Positions 27,953-37,365 of a stretch of 64,000 nt of DNA are shown in pieces. The DNA lies in the NCBI RefSeq assembly GCF_019457905.1, contig NZ_JAHZSV010000001.1, positions 248,001-312,000 of the forward strand, read 5' to 3'. The notes under the pieces were generated by a model. It worked only from the letters and a program-made list of their open reading frames with translations. It searched no databases and was not told where the DNA came from. Each line of letters starts with the position of its first letter. Position 1 is the first letter of the stretch. Position numbers and translations under genes: made by a program. This stretch comes from Flagellimonas abyssi. Its GTDB lineage: Bacteria; Bacteroidota; Bacteroidia; Flavobacteriales; Flavobacteriaceae.

Positions 27953-28192
27953 ATGGCTCGTCAAAGTATTTCCTTTACCAAACCTAACGATCAATGGCTT
28001 AAAGAACAAGTGGATAAGGAAGAGTATTCCAGCAAAAGTGAACTTGTCAATGATTTGATACGTCAGGCAAGAAAACAACAAGTACAAATTGATTGGGTTA
28101 AAGCAAAGTTGGAAAAAGCCGAAAATAGCGGGTTTACCAGTGATAGCAAAGAAGAAATTCTGGCCCAGTCCAAGTCAATGCTCAATGGCTAA
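27953..28192 (+). CDS. ParD-like ribbon-helix-helix antitoxin
   Basis: A 79-residue protein with an N-terminal RHH DNA-binding domain (ARQSISFTKPNDQWLKEQV, then SSKSELVNDLIRQAR) and a C-terminal segment that would wrap the toxin. It neutralises the adjacent ParE-like toxin and likely represses the operon through the upstream palindrome. Its stop overlaps the toxin start by 8 bases, the usual arrangement for coupled translation. Confidence 0.88.
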   Translation: MARQSISFTKPNDQWLKEQVDKEEYSSKSELVNDLIRQARKQQVQIDWVKAKLEKAENSGFTSDSKEEILAQSKSMLNG

Positions 28193-28472
28193 ATATAGAC
28201 TGAGCAACACAGCAAAAGAAGATTTAATTAGAATCCATCAATATGGCGTTCAAAGGTTTGGGATGGCTCAAGCTGACAAATATTTTGAAACTTTTTTTGA
28301 ATATTTCCAAATTATTGCCGAACAACCATATTCTTTTGAATCAGTGGACCATATCAAAAAAGGATATAAACGTTGTGTTTGTGGCTCAGATAGTATCTAT
28401 TATAAACTGAATAATGATTTAGTTGAAATTATTGCTATTATTGGGAGTCAGGATTTAAATAATGTTTTATAG
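28185..28472 (+). CDS. RelE/ParE-superfamily toxin
   Basis: A 95-residue toxin candidate beginning at the ATG at 28185 inside the antitoxin's last codons; the frame is open further upstream but there overlaps the antitoxin. Typical ParE features are the start YRLSNTAKEDLIRIHQYG, the FGMAQADKYF helix, and the C-terminal RCVCGSDSIYYKLNNDLVEIIAIIGSQD strands. ParE members poison gyrase; whether this one does so or cleaves RNA cannot be seen. Confidence 0.87.
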   Translation: MAKYRLSNTAKEDLIRIHQYGVQRFGMAQADKYFETFFEYFQIIAEQPYSFESVDHIKKGYKRCVCGSDSIYYKLNNDLVEIIAIIGSQDLNNVL

Positions 28473-28483
28473 TAAACTTTAAA

Positions 28484-29623
28484 TCACCCCCCAAACCCAT
28501 AACCAGGCTCAAAATCCAATGCAATAGTCTCTCCCCCATTGGCAATGGATCTATAAATAGCCTCCACAATCACCATATCACGTTTGCCCATTTCGCCAGG
28601 CGCTTTGTTAGGTTCATCGAATAAAACATGTCGTGTAAAATCATCCATTTGCAATTTTTGTTGGCTTTCGTGCGGGAATTTAATGGTATCTCCATTGGAG
28701 GTCTCTCCGCTCAACGGTCCATAATTATTAGCGGGCTGTAACCGAAACCATCCCGATGTTCCCGAAGCATACATGGCATTTGCATTAAAATTGTGGGAAG
28801 TGGTAATATTCCCTACTGCCCCACTTGGAAATTTAAATTGTGCTGTAATGGTCTCGTCGGTATCCTTAAAATAGTCGGGGCGAGTACTAAATTCCTGAGC
28901 GGCCACCGAAATCGGATTTTCACCTGTACCATAAATGGTACTTTGCACGGCATAAACGCCCATGTTCATTAAAGCACCACCTCCTGACATTTCTTTGTTC
29001 AATCGCCACTGGTCTGGATTGCCCGTTGAGCGGTAGGCCGCATCAGCGGAAACGAAGAGAATATCCCCAAAGGTTTTTTCTTTTACATATTCCTTTACCT
29101 GCTGGGTGTAGGGTTCGGAATGTAAGCGATAGCCCATCCCCAATTTTACTCCGGCTTCATTGCACGCTTCGATTATGGCTGTACACTCCTCAACACTTAT
29201 TCCCATAGGTTTTTCGCAGATCACATGCTTGCCCGCTTTTGCGGCACGAATACTGAATTCGGCATGCATACTATTGGGAAGCACCACGTACACTACATCG
29301 ATATCCTCATTATTGGCGATATCATCAAAATTTTGATAATTGTAGATATTCTTCTCCGGGATTCCGTATTTATCAGCCCATATCTTCTCCTTTTCAGGCG
29401 TTCCGGTCACAATTCCGGCCAAATAGCAATATTGGGTATCCTGCAAGGCTGGCGCCAACTGGTAGGTGCTATAACTCCCCAATCCCACTAAGGCAATTCC
29501 AAGTTTCTTTTTATCCTGATTTGCTCCCATGGCACAGGCGAAAGGAGCAGATGACAATAAAGCTGCTCCGCCAAGTCCTTTTGCGGTGAGACTATTAAAA
29601 TTTCTTCGAGAAATGATTTTCAT
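28484..29623 (-). CDS. Gfo/Idh/MocA family oxidoreductase with Tat signal
   Basis: A 379-residue NAD(P)-dependent oxidoreductase, probably acting on a sugar or sugar-like compound. The N-terminus (IISRRNFNSLTAKGLGGAALLSS) is a twin-arginine signal, so it is exported folded with its cofactor. The Rossmann motif GLGSYSTYQLAP follows near residue 47, and the family signature HVICEKPMG is near residue 131. The protein resembles the glucose-fructose oxidoreductase branch, which is also Tat-exported; the substrate here is unknown. The neighbouring serine carboxypeptidase and SGNH hydrolase are also secreted. Confidence 0.92.
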   Translation of the reverse strand: MKIISRRNFNSLTAKGLGGAALLSSAPFACAMGANQDKKKLGIALVGLGSYSTYQLAPALQDTQYCYLAGIVTGTPEKEKIWADKYGIPEKNIYNYQNFDDIANNEDIDVVYVVLPNSMHAEFSIRAAKAGKHVICEKPMGISVEECTAIIEACNEAGVKLGMGYRLHSEPYTQQVKEYVKEKTFGDILFVSADAAYRSTGNPDQWRLNKEMSGGGALMNMGVYAVQSTIYGTGENPISVAAQEFSTRPDYFKDTDETITAQFKFPSGAVGNITTSHNFNANAMYASGTSGWFRLQPANNYGPLSGETSNGDTIKFPHESQQKLQMDDFTRHVLFDEPNKAPGEMGKRDMVIVEAIYRSIANGGETIALDFEPGYGFGG

Positions 29624-29754
29624 AGCTTATGGATTTAGTATTGGAACTAAATTTAATAAATATAGCTCAAATACAGGTTTTACGATTGTTTTAACAAGGC
29701 AGGAACTTTCAAATTCCCTATTTTTATGCACTAGACTAATTCAACCAAATAATA

Positions 29755-31239
29755 ATGAAAAAACTCTTCCTTTTAGGTATGGCGTTGTGTGCGTCATTGA
29801 CCTTTGCCCAAGAACGAAAAATTCCTGTTGACACAACTGTTGCCACGCAACATGCAGTGACTATCGGCGGAAATCGTATCAACTACACTGCTACCACAGG
29901 CACACAGCCCGTTTGGGACGAAATGGGTGAGCCCATTGCAACCCTTCACTACACGTATTACACCAAGAACGATGTAAAAGATAGAGCCTCTAGGCCCCTT
30001 TTGATTTCATTTAACGGAGGTCCAGGTTCTGGTTCTGTATGGATGCACTTGGCCTACACAGGTCCACGTATCCTTAAAATTGATGATGAAGGATATCCTG
30101 TCCAGCCCTATGGCGTTAAGGAGAATCCATACTCTGTATTGGATGTGACCGATATTGTTTACGTAAACCCTGTGAATACTGGTTATTCCCGAACTATTCC
30201 TGAAACAGGAAAAGATGTAGATCGTGATAAGTTCTTCGGAATCAATGCGGACACCAAGTATTTGGCCGAATGGTTGAACACCTTCGTATCCCGAAACAAT
30301 CGTTGGAACTCACCAAAATATATTGTGGGTGAAAGCTATGGAGGAACCCGCGTTATGGGCCTTTCGTTAGCGTTACAAAATCAACAATGGATGTATTTGA
30401 ACGGCGTGATCATGGTTTCCCCTGCCGATTATAAGGTATTCCGAGACAACGACCCTGTTTCAAGTGCACTCAATATGCCATATTTTGCCGCAACTGCTTG
30501 GCATCACAAAGCATTGCCTTCGGACTTGCAAAGCAAAGACTTATTGGACGTATTGCCAGAGGTAGAGGAATTTACCATAAACGAACTATTGCCTGCCATT
30601 GCAAAAGGTGGTTTTATTGCTGATTCCGAACGTAAATCAATTGCCGATAAAATGGCACGTTACTCAGGTTTGGATGTTCAGGATATTTTAGACCATAATT
30701 TAGATGTACCTACGCAGTTCTTTTGGAAAGCTTTGCTAAGAGAAAAAGGAGGATACACTATCGGGCGTTTGGATAGTCGTTATTTGGGAATCGATAAAAT
30801 GTTGGCCGGAACCCGACCAGATTATTCTCCAGAGCTGACCTCGTGGTTGCACAGCTTCACCCCTGCCATAAATTATTACTTGCAGGAAGAGTTGGATTTC
30901 AAAACCGACATCAAATACAACATGTTTGGACCGGTTCACCCTTGGAACAACGACGACGACAGTGTTCGTGACGACTTGCGCCAAGCCATGGCACAGAACC
31001 CTTACCTGAATGTTTTGGTTCAATCTGGGTATTATGATGGTGCTTGTACTTATTTTGCAGCCAAATACACCATGTCACAAGTTGACCCTAGTGGTAAAAT
31101 GAAAGACCGGTTCGATTGGAAAGGTTACCGCTCTGGACACATGATGTACCTGAGAAAAGAAGACCTAAAAACAGCCAACGATGACATTAGGGATTTTATC
31201 ATTAGGACTCAGGCCAATGGAAAAAGTGCGAAATACTAA
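29755..31239 (+). CDS. S10 family serine carboxypeptidase-like peptidase
   Basis: A 494-residue secreted alpha/beta-hydrolase peptidase. The signal peptide is KKLFLLGMALCASLTFA. The oxyanion region is SFNGGPGSGSVWMHLAYTGP near residue 85, the nucleophile Ser is in GESYGGTR near residue 199, and the likely catalytic His is in RSGHMMYL near the C-terminus. The Asp is probably in GYYDGACTYF. It probably removes C-terminal residues from peptides in the periplasm. It ends in a clear terminator. Confidence 0.93.
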   Translation: MKKLFLLGMALCASLTFAQERKIPVDTTVATQHAVTIGGNRINYTATTGTQPVWDEMGEPIATLHYTYYTKNDVKDRASRPLLISFNGGPGSGSVWMHLAYTGPRILKIDDEGYPVQPYGVKENPYSVLDVTDIVYVNPVNTGYSRTIPETGKDVDRDKFFGINADTKYLAEWLNTFVSRNNRWNSPKYIVGESYGGTRVMGLSLALQNQQWMYLNGVIMVSPADYKVFRDNDPVSSALNMPYFAATAWHHKALPSDLQSKDLLDVLPEVEEFTINELLPAIAKGGFIADSERKSIADKMARYSGLDVQDILDHNLDVPTQFFWKALLREKGGYTIGRLDSRYLGIDKMLAGTRPDYSPELTSWLHSFTPAINYYLQEELDFKTDIKYNMFGPVHPWNNDDDSVRDDLRQAMAQNPYLNVLVQSGYYDGACTYFAAKYTMSQVDPSGKMKDRFDWKGYRSGHMMYLRKEDLKTANDDIRDFIIRTQANGKSAKY

Positions 31240-31260
31240 TTCACAGCACATAAAATAATT

Positions 31261-31296
31261 AAAGCGGTATGACTTTATAAGTTGTACCGCTTTTTT
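31261..31296 (+). terminator. Intrinsic terminator after the S10 peptidase
   Basis: Arms AAGCGGTA (31261-31268) and TACCGCTT (31284-31291) enclose a 15-base AT-rich loop and run into a stretch of T residues. Confidence 0.88.
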
Positions 31297-31347
31297 ATTC
31301 AACTAGGTTTGGTTGAATTTTTATACTTTTAACAAAAACCGCACATA

Positions 31348-32040
31348 GTGAAAAAACAAACTGTACTTTGGTTCATGATATCGTTTCTAGGATTATCTAT
31401 CACCTCAAAAGTAAACGCCCAAGATTGGCCTAATTTGGAAAAGTATAAAATGGCAAATGCAGAACTGGAAGCTCCCGCAGACGGTGAAAACCGTGTAGTG
31501 TTCATGGGGAATTCCATCACCGAAATGTGGATTGGGACCCATCCCGAGTTCTTCTCCGAAAATCCTTATGTAAATCGTGGAATCGGTGGACAGACCACAC
31601 CACAAATGCTGCTGCGTTTTCGTCAGGATGTGATTGACCTCGACCCCAAAGTTGTTGTTATTTTGGCAGGAACCAACGATATAGCTGGAAACACAGGCCC
31701 AGTGACATTAGAACAGATTCATGATAATATTTTGTCCATGGTCGAATTGGCAAAAGCAAACGGAATCAAACCTATTGTTTGTTCGGTTCTTCCCGCTTAT
31801 GATTACCCATGGCGTCCCGGATTGAACCCAAATATTAAAATCCCGAAGCTCAACAAAATGCTCAAAGATATGGCCAAAGCCCAGAACGTAATGTACTTGG
31901 ACTATTTCTCCGAAATGGCCGATGACCGAAATGGAATGCAGTCCAAATTAACCACGGACGAGGTGCATGTCACCAAAGCCGGATATGATATTATGGAGAA
32001 AATGGTCACCGAAGCCATTGCAAAAGCATTAAAAAGTTAA
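31348..32040 (+). CDS. SGNH/GDSL hydrolase, secreted
   Basis: A 230-residue protein with a signal peptide (VLWFMISFLGLSITSKVNA). The SGNH blocks are VFMGNSITEMW (catalytic Ser, block I), RGIGGQT (Gly, block II), LAGTNDIAGN (Asn, block III) and TDEVHVTKAGY (Asp and His, block V). It belongs to the platelet-activating-factor acetylhydrolase-like or carbohydrate-esterase-like branch, probably deacylating sugars or lipids in the periplasm. Confidence 0.93.
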   Translation: MKKQTVLWFMISFLGLSITSKVNAQDWPNLEKYKMANAELEAPADGENRVVFMGNSITEMWIGTHPEFFSENPYVNRGIGGQTTPQMLLRFRQDVIDLDPKVVVILAGTNDIAGNTGPVTLEQIHDNILSMVELAKANGIKPIVCSVLPAYDYPWRPGLNPNIKIPKLNKMLKDMAKAQNVMYLDYFSEMADDRNGMQSKLTTDEVHVTKAGYDIMEKMVTEAIAKALKS

Positions 32041-32095
32041 GTTATCTCCCTATCCCGGTACCAAATCATCCGCCTGAACCTGAATAATTAATGGT

Positions 32096-33103
32096 ATGCA
32101 AAACGACAAGGTTAGCATCATCATTCCCTTCAAGGATACGGCAGATTTTTTACCAGAATGCCTGGATTCCATTGTAAACCAAACTTATATCGATTGGGAA
32201 GTATTGGCTGTAAACGACCACTCTACCGATACAAGCCTTGAGCTCCTATCCTCCTATTCCCAGAGAGATAAACGCATTAAGGTATTTCAAAATAACGGAA
32301 ATGGAATAATTCCTGCGCTTCAAACAGCATTTGCACAAAGTAGTGGAGGATTTGTGACGCGAATGGATTCAGATGACATTATGGAACCAAATCGTTTGGA
32401 AGTCATGGTCAATTCTTTGATAAAATATGGAAAAGGACATGTTGCCGTAGGAAAGGTGAAATATTTTTCGAACAGAGGCATCAGCAATGGTTATCAACGT
32501 TATGAAGAATGGCTGAATCAATTAACATCCACCGGAAACAATTTTGAAGAGATTTATAAAGAATGCGTCATCCCCTCACCCTGTTGGATGGTCTATCGAA
32601 GCGATTTTGAACAATCCGAAGGGTTTGAACCAAAACGATACCCCGAAGATTACGATCTAACATTTCGATTTTACGAACATGGCTTCAAAATTATTCCCTG
32701 CGACCAAGTATTGCATCTCTGGCGTGATTACGACACCCGAACTTCACGCACCCACGAGCACTACGCCCAAAACTATTTTTTGGACATCAAACTGCACTAT
32801 TTTCTAAAACTAGATTATGATAAAAACCGCCCTTTAGTGGTTTGGGGCGCAGGATTCAAAGGGAAAAAGATTGCCAAAGGATTAAAAAAACAGGGGTTGG
32901 ATTTTATCTGGTTGTGCGACAACCCAAAAAAAATAGGCAAAAAAATCTACGGAAAAGAACTTGTCCATTTTGAAGCTTTGCAGAGTTTGAAGAACCCGCA
33001 GAGCATCATAACGGTGGCCAACGAGAATGCACAATACGAAATCCGCAGTTATTTTTCAGAATTGGGCCAACTCCCAATGCAAGATTACTTCTTCTTTTGT
33101 TAG
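32096..33103 (+). CDS. Glycosyltransferase family 2 with C-terminal Rossmann-like extension
   Basis: A 335-residue protein. The GT-A domain (residues 1-210) shows the opening VSIIIPFKDTADFLPECLDSI, the DxD-type MDSDDIM and the acceptor-side PEDYDLTFRF. After residue 240 a separate region starts with VVWGAGFKGKKIAKGL, a nucleotide-binding-like Gly motif, and continues with a VANENAQYEI segment. The sugar donor and product are unknown; it may glycosylate lipids or surface polysaccharides in the cytoplasm. Confidence 0.88.
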   Translation: MQNDKVSIIIPFKDTADFLPECLDSIVNQTYIDWEVLAVNDHSTDTSLELLSSYSQRDKRIKVFQNNGNGIIPALQTAFAQSSGGFVTRMDSDDIMEPNRLEVMVNSLIKYGKGHVAVGKVKYFSNRGISNGYQRYEEWLNQLTSTGNNFEEIYKECVIPSPCWMVYRSDFEQSEGFEPKRYPEDYDLTFRFYEHGFKIIPCDQVLHLWRDYDTRTSRTHEHYAQNYFLDIKLHYFLKLDYDKNRPLVVWGAGFKGKKIAKGLKKQGLDFIWLCDNPKKIGKKIYGKELVHFEALQSLKNPQSIITVANENAQYEIRSYFSELGQLPMQDYFFFC

Positions 33104-33180
33104 ACTTTGCGTGTCCAATGATTACTGAAGTTTGAAATCAGAATGTTTTAATGCCTATCTTTGATCAAGCAATATTGGGA

Positions 33181-35103
33181 ATGCAGTTTAAACATCCAGA
33201 AATTCTTTGGGCACTTTTTCTTCTAATCATACCCATTTTAATTCATTTATTTCAATTAAGACGCTTTACTAAAACTCCTTTTACCAATGTGGCGATGCTA
33301 CAAAAGGTAGTTTTGGAATCAAGAAAAAGTAACACCTTAAAAAAGTGGTTGTTGTTGATAACCCGATTATTGTTGCTCGCGGCCATCATCATAGCTTTTG
33401 CCCAGCCGTTTACCTCCGCAAATACGGCTCTTCAGGAAAAAGAGACCGTAGTGTATCTCGACGATTCCTTTAGTATGCAGGCCAAAAACAATGGTATTTC
33501 GCTTTTGGAAAAAGCTGTACAGGACTTCATTAAAAATATTGGAGCAGATACAGAATTCAGTCTGTTTACCAACGAAAAAACCTTTAGCAATGTAAGGGTT
33601 TCCGATATCCAGAACTCATTATTATCATTGACTTTCTCGCACAAGCAATTGAATCTGAACGAAATTGGTCTTAAGGCCAATACTTTATTTTCACAAAATC
33701 AGGGTACGGTAAAAAACCTGATTGTAATCTCCGATTTTCAAGAAAGAATATCCGTAGCAAACCCCGAATTGGATTCTAGGCTGCAAGTTCATTTTGTTCC
33801 TCTGCAAGCGCGAGAGCTCCAAAACATATCCATTGATTCCGTTTTTGTTGATGACGCCCTGAACGACCAATCTACATTAAAAGTATTCTTGACGGGCGGT
33901 AACGAGGATGAGGCCCTGCCCATTTCACTTTATAATGACAATGAACTGATAGCAAAAACAGCAGCAAAATTTAAATCGAACGGTGACGGTGAAGTCGAAT
34001 TTACCATTCTAACGAATGAAGCGCTGAACGGACGCTTAAGTATTATTGATAATTCTTTGGGGTACGACAATCGTTTTTATTTTAATATCAATTCCAAAGA
34101 AAAAATAAAGGTGCTGGCCATCAGCGCATCGGATAGTGATTATTTGAACCGCTTATTCCGTGGCAATGAGTTCGATTTCCAGAAATATAGACTGAATCAA
34201 TTGGACTATAGTAGTTTGGGAGATCAGAATGTGGTGATTTTAGATGCTCAATTGTCAATCCCGACCAGTCTTCAGAATATACTGCGTACATTTAAAAATG
34301 ATGGGGGTACTTTGATTATTGTTCCATCAAAGAACAGTGACATTTCATCGTACAACAGTTTATTGTCAAGTTTATCTAGCACGCAATTTCAAGAAAAAGT
34401 AGTGGCCGATGTGCAATTAACCTCTATAACCTTTGAGCATCCATTGTACCGCAATGTTTTTGAGAAAGAGGTTACCAATTTTCAATACCCATCGGTAAAG
34501 GAATATTTCAAAATACAGACCAGTCTACCTACTGCGTTGTCTTTGAGCGGTGGCAATCCATTTTTGGTCGGGGACAATGGATTGTATGTGTTTACAGTGC
34601 CGTTGGAATTAGAAAATTCAAATTTTATCAACTCCCCATTGATTGTGCCTACATTTTACAATATGGCACAATCCAGTTTGCAAATGCCACAGACTTATCA
34701 AACCCTTGGCAAATCCAACACAGTGGATATTCCGGCGGAAATCGGAAATGATGATATTTTAAAGGTTGCTAAAGATGGTTATGAGTTTATCCCTCTGCAG
34801 CAGATATTCCCACATCGGGTCCGTGTTTCTTTTGATCAAAACCCTACGGAAGATGGAATTTACTCCGTACTCCAAAATCAACAAGTTTTACAAAATATAA
34901 GTTTTAATTATCCGCGGACCGAAAGTCAGCTCAAATATCTGGATGTCGGTTCGTTGGAAAATATGAATTCCATGGATTCCGTTCCGGAGCTGTTCGAATA
35001 TCTAGAAGCGGAGAACAACATTACAGCTTATTGGAAATGGTTTGTTATTTTAGCGTTGCTTCTGGCGCTGATAGAGGTACTCATTCAAAAAATTGTTACA
35101 TGA
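33181..35103 (+). CDS. BatA-domain membrane protein
   Basis: About 640 residues from the ATG at 33181, which fits the family's usual start (QFKHPEILWALFLLIIPILIHLFQLRR). An in-frame ATG at 33151 would add ten residues. Two N-terminal membrane segments enclose the aerotolerance BatA region, a central von Willebrand factor A-like domain follows (VYLDDSFSMQAKN, with a MIDAS-like DxSxS), and a last membrane segment near the C-terminus. Its stop overlaps the dihydroorotase-like start (ATGA), so these genes are coupled. Function in Bacteroidota is not well defined. Confidence 0.85.
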   Translation: MQFKHPEILWALFLLIIPILIHLFQLRRFTKTPFTNVAMLQKVVLESRKSNTLKKWLLLITRLLLLAAIIIAFAQPFTSANTALQEKETVVYLDDSFSMQAKNNGISLLEKAVQDFIKNIGADTEFSLFTNEKTFSNVRVSDIQNSLLSLTFSHKQLNLNEIGLKANTLFSQNQGTVKNLIVISDFQERISVANPELDSRLQVHFVPLQARELQNISIDSVFVDDALNDQSTLKVFLTGGNEDEALPISLYNDNELIAKTAAKFKSNGDGEVEFTILTNEALNGRLSIIDNSLGYDNRFYFNINSKEKIKVLAISASDSDYLNRLFRGNEFDFQKYRLNQLDYSSLGDQNVVILDAQLSIPTSLQNILRTFKNDGGTLIIVPSKNSDISSYNSLLSSLSSTQFQEKVVADVQLTSITFEHPLYRNVFEKEVTNFQYPSVKEYFKIQTSLPTALSLSGGNPFLVGDNGLYVFTVPLELENSNFINSPLIVPTFYNMAQSSLQMPQTYQTLGKSNTVDIPAEIGNDDILKVAKDGYEFIPLQQIFPHRVRVSFDQNPTEDGIYSVLQNQQVLQNISFNYPRTESQLKYLDVGSLENMNSMDSVPELFEYLEAENNITAYWKWFVILALLLALIEVLIQKIVT

Positions 35104-36353
35104 ACATTCTGCTGAAGTCTGCAAAAATTGTATGCCCAGAGAACAAGGACCTACACTTAAAAAAACGCGATATCCTTATAAAAAAAGGAGTAATCGATAA
35201 GATTGGTGCCTCTGTTGAAGCCACTAGCGGTGTAAAAGTGTTGGAAAAGGAGAACCTTCACGTCTCATTGGGTTGGTTTGATAGCAGCGTGGCGTTCGGT
35301 GAGCCGGGTTTTGAAGAACGAGAGACCATTGCCAACGGATTGTTTACAGCGGGCAAAAGTGGTTTTGCCGATATTGTGCTCAACCCCAATACGCATCCGG
35401 TACCCGATACCAGTTCTGACGTTGTGTTTTTAAAAGAGCGTGGACAGGGTAAGGCAACCAAAATCCACCCATTGGGAACTCTGACCAAAAATGCGGAGGG
35501 GATTGATTTGGCCGAGCTTTTCGATATGAGAAACGCTGGTGCAGTTGCTTTCTTTGATTTCAAAAAACAAATCGCCAATCCCAATTTACTCAAGATAGCT
35601 TTACTGTATGCCCAAAATTTTGATGGGCTGGTATATTCATTTCCACAAGATGGAGACATCAAAGGAAAAGGAGTGGCCAATGAAGGGGAAGTGTCCACAA
35701 AACTTGGCTTAAAGGGAATTCCCGCATTAGCGGAGGAACTACAGATTGCACGTGACCTTTTTATCCTAGAATATACTGGGGGAAAACTGCATATCCCTAC
35801 GATTTCGTCGGCAGGTTCGGTGAAACTTATTGCCGAAGCCAAGAAAAAAGGGCTGGACGTTTCTTGTAGTGTAGCGGTACACAATCTATTTTTTTCTGAT
35901 GAAACTTTAGTGGAGTTTGATACGCATTTTAAGGTTTCCCCTCCCCTGCGCACAAAATCTGACTGCAAGGCCTTGATCAAAGGGGTGAAGAATGGAACTA
36001 TAGATTTTGTGACTTCGGACCACATTCCTATGGATGTAGAGCACAAACGCGTAGAATTTGACAACGCAAAAAATGGCAGCATAGGTCTGGAGTCTGCATT
36101 TGGTTGTTTGAATACCATTTTTGAACTGGACGAAACCATCACATTGTTGACCAAGGGAAGGTCTCGATATCAAATAGAGTCTCCAAAACTGGAAGAAGGC
36201 GCCATGGCTTGCTTAACACTCTTCAATCCGGAGGGAGAATATATTTTTGGAACAGGGGACATTCTTTCTACATCAAAAAACAGTATGTTCGTAGGTGCTA
36301 CCTTAAAGGGTACGGTTTACGGAATCATCAATAACGACCTAAGTACTTTGTAA
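35100..36353 (+). CDS. Dihydroorotase-like protein lacking the HxH metal motif
   Basis: A 417-residue amidohydrolase-fold protein similar in length and layout to type I dihydroorotase, which interconverts carbamoyl-aspartate and dihydroorotate in pyrimidine synthesis. Where catalytic members have D-x-H-x-H-x-R-E-P-G, this one reads DSSVAFGEPGFE, so both N-terminal histidine ligands are missing. The SDHIPMD segment keeps the later Asp-His. It is probably a non-catalytic or structural DHOase-like subunit. The start is the ATG overlapping the preceding stop; the frame is open further upstream. Confidence 0.85.
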   Translation: MNILLKSAKIVCPENKDLHLKKRDILIKKGVIDKIGASVEATSGVKVLEKENLHVSLGWFDSSVAFGEPGFEERETIANGLFTAGKSGFADIVLNPNTHPVPDTSSDVVFLKERGQGKATKIHPLGTLTKNAEGIDLAELFDMRNAGAVAFFDFKKQIANPNLLKIALLYAQNFDGLVYSFPQDGDIKGKGVANEGEVSTKLGLKGIPALAEELQIARDLFILEYTGGKLHIPTISSAGSVKLIAEAKKKGLDVSCSVAVHNLFFSDETLVEFDTHFKVSPPLRTKSDCKALIKGVKNGTIDFVTSDHIPMDVEHKRVEFDNAKNGSIGLESAFGCLNTIFELDETITLLTKGRSRYQIESPKLEEGAMACLTLFNPEGEYIFGTGDILSTSKNSMFVGATLKGTVYGIINNDLSTL

Positions 36354-36679
36354 TGAGCGACCCATCTGCCCCAGGGAAAACTGCTGCCGTAGTAGCTTAT
36401 ATTACCATTGTTGGCTGCTTGATTGCCATCACCATGAACATTGAAGAAAAAAATGAATATGCCCGTTTCCATATTCGGCAAGCATTTGGCATACATGTCC
36501 TTTTTCATGCCCTGGCCATTTTAATGACCTATGCGGGCTATGCATATTTGGCCATACCGGTTTATCTTTTTTATTTTGCCATATGGATTTTTGGCTTTTT
36601 ACAAGCCCTTAACGATAAACTTAAACCATTGCCAATAGTGGGTAAGTATTTTCAAAAATGGTTCACATTCATATCTTAA
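36353..36679 (+). CDS. Small DUF4870/Tic20-like membrane protein
   Basis: A 108-residue protein with three hydrophobic helices (AAVVAYITIVGCLIAI, HVLFHALAILMTYAGYAYLA and LFYFAIWIFGFLQAL) separated by NIEEKNEYARFHIRQAFG, a pattern I associate with the DUF4870/Tic20-type family. The first base of its ATG is the last base of the preceding stop codon, so it is coupled to the dihydroorotase-like gene. Function unknown. Confidence 0.78.
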   Translation: MSDPSAPGKTAAVVAYITIVGCLIAITMNIEEKNEYARFHIRQAFGIHVLFHALAILMTYAGYAYLAIPVYLFYFAIWIFGFLQALNDKLKPLPIVGKYFQKWFTFIS

Positions 36680-36688
36680 ACTAACAAT

Positions 36689-37348
36689 ATGTCGCTTAAA
36701 CCCCTATCACTAGAATATCTGCTAAGACCTTCGGCCAAAGTTTCTGGTAAAATTCCGGCACTTTTTATGTTCCATGGTTACGGCAGCAACGAAGAGGACC
36801 TATTCTCTTTCGCCTCTGAACTTCCAGAGGAATTAACGGTGATTTCGGTTAGGGCACCATATAACCTTGAACCTTTTGGACACGCGTGGTATGCCATCAA
36901 TTTTGATGCTGAACAGGGTAAGTGGAGCGATGATGAGCAGGCCAAGGAATCTAGGGAAAAAATTGTTCAATTTATAGATGAGGCCATTGAAGCTTACAAC
37001 CTTGATAAAGAAAATATAACCCTTTTAGGATTCAGCCAAGGAACCATTCTGAGTTATTCCGTAGCATTGTCCTACCCTGAAAAAGTGAAAAATGTTATCG
37101 CGTTGAGCGGATACATCAATGAAAATATTTTGGTTGATGATTATGCCCAAAAAGACCATAGCAAGTTGAATTTTTATGCTTCACACGGTCAGGTGGATCA
37201 AGTCATTCCTTTGGAATGGGCCCAAAAATCACCAAGTTTCTTGAAAAAATTGAATATTCCAACAACTTATGAGGAGTTTCCTGTGGGACATGGTGTTTCC
37301 CAGCAGAATTTTTTCTCGTTCAAAAAATGGTTGGAAGGACATATTTAA
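36689..37348 (+). CDS. Alpha/beta hydrolase, phospholipase/carboxylesterase family
   Basis: A 219-residue serine hydrolase of the carboxylesterase 2 type: FMFHGYGSNEEDLFSFA near residue 26 (oxyanion), nucleophile Ser in LGFSQGTILSY near residue 114, Asp in HGQVDQVIP and catalytic His in PVGHGVS. No signal peptide is seen. It lies 9 bases after the DUF4870-like gene in the same operon. Substrate unknown. Confidence 0.9.
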   Translation: MSLKPLSLEYLLRPSAKVSGKIPALFMFHGYGSNEEDLFSFASELPEELTVISVRAPYNLEPFGHAWYAINFDAEQGKWSDDEQAKESREKIVQFIDEAIEAYNLDKENITLLGFSQGTILSYSVALSYPEKVKNVIALSGYINENILVDDYAQKDHSKLNFYASHGQVDQVIPLEWAQKSPSFLKKLNIPTTYEEFPVGHGVSQQNFFSFKKWLEGHI

Positions 37349-37365
37349 AAGTGAATCCTCTAAAT

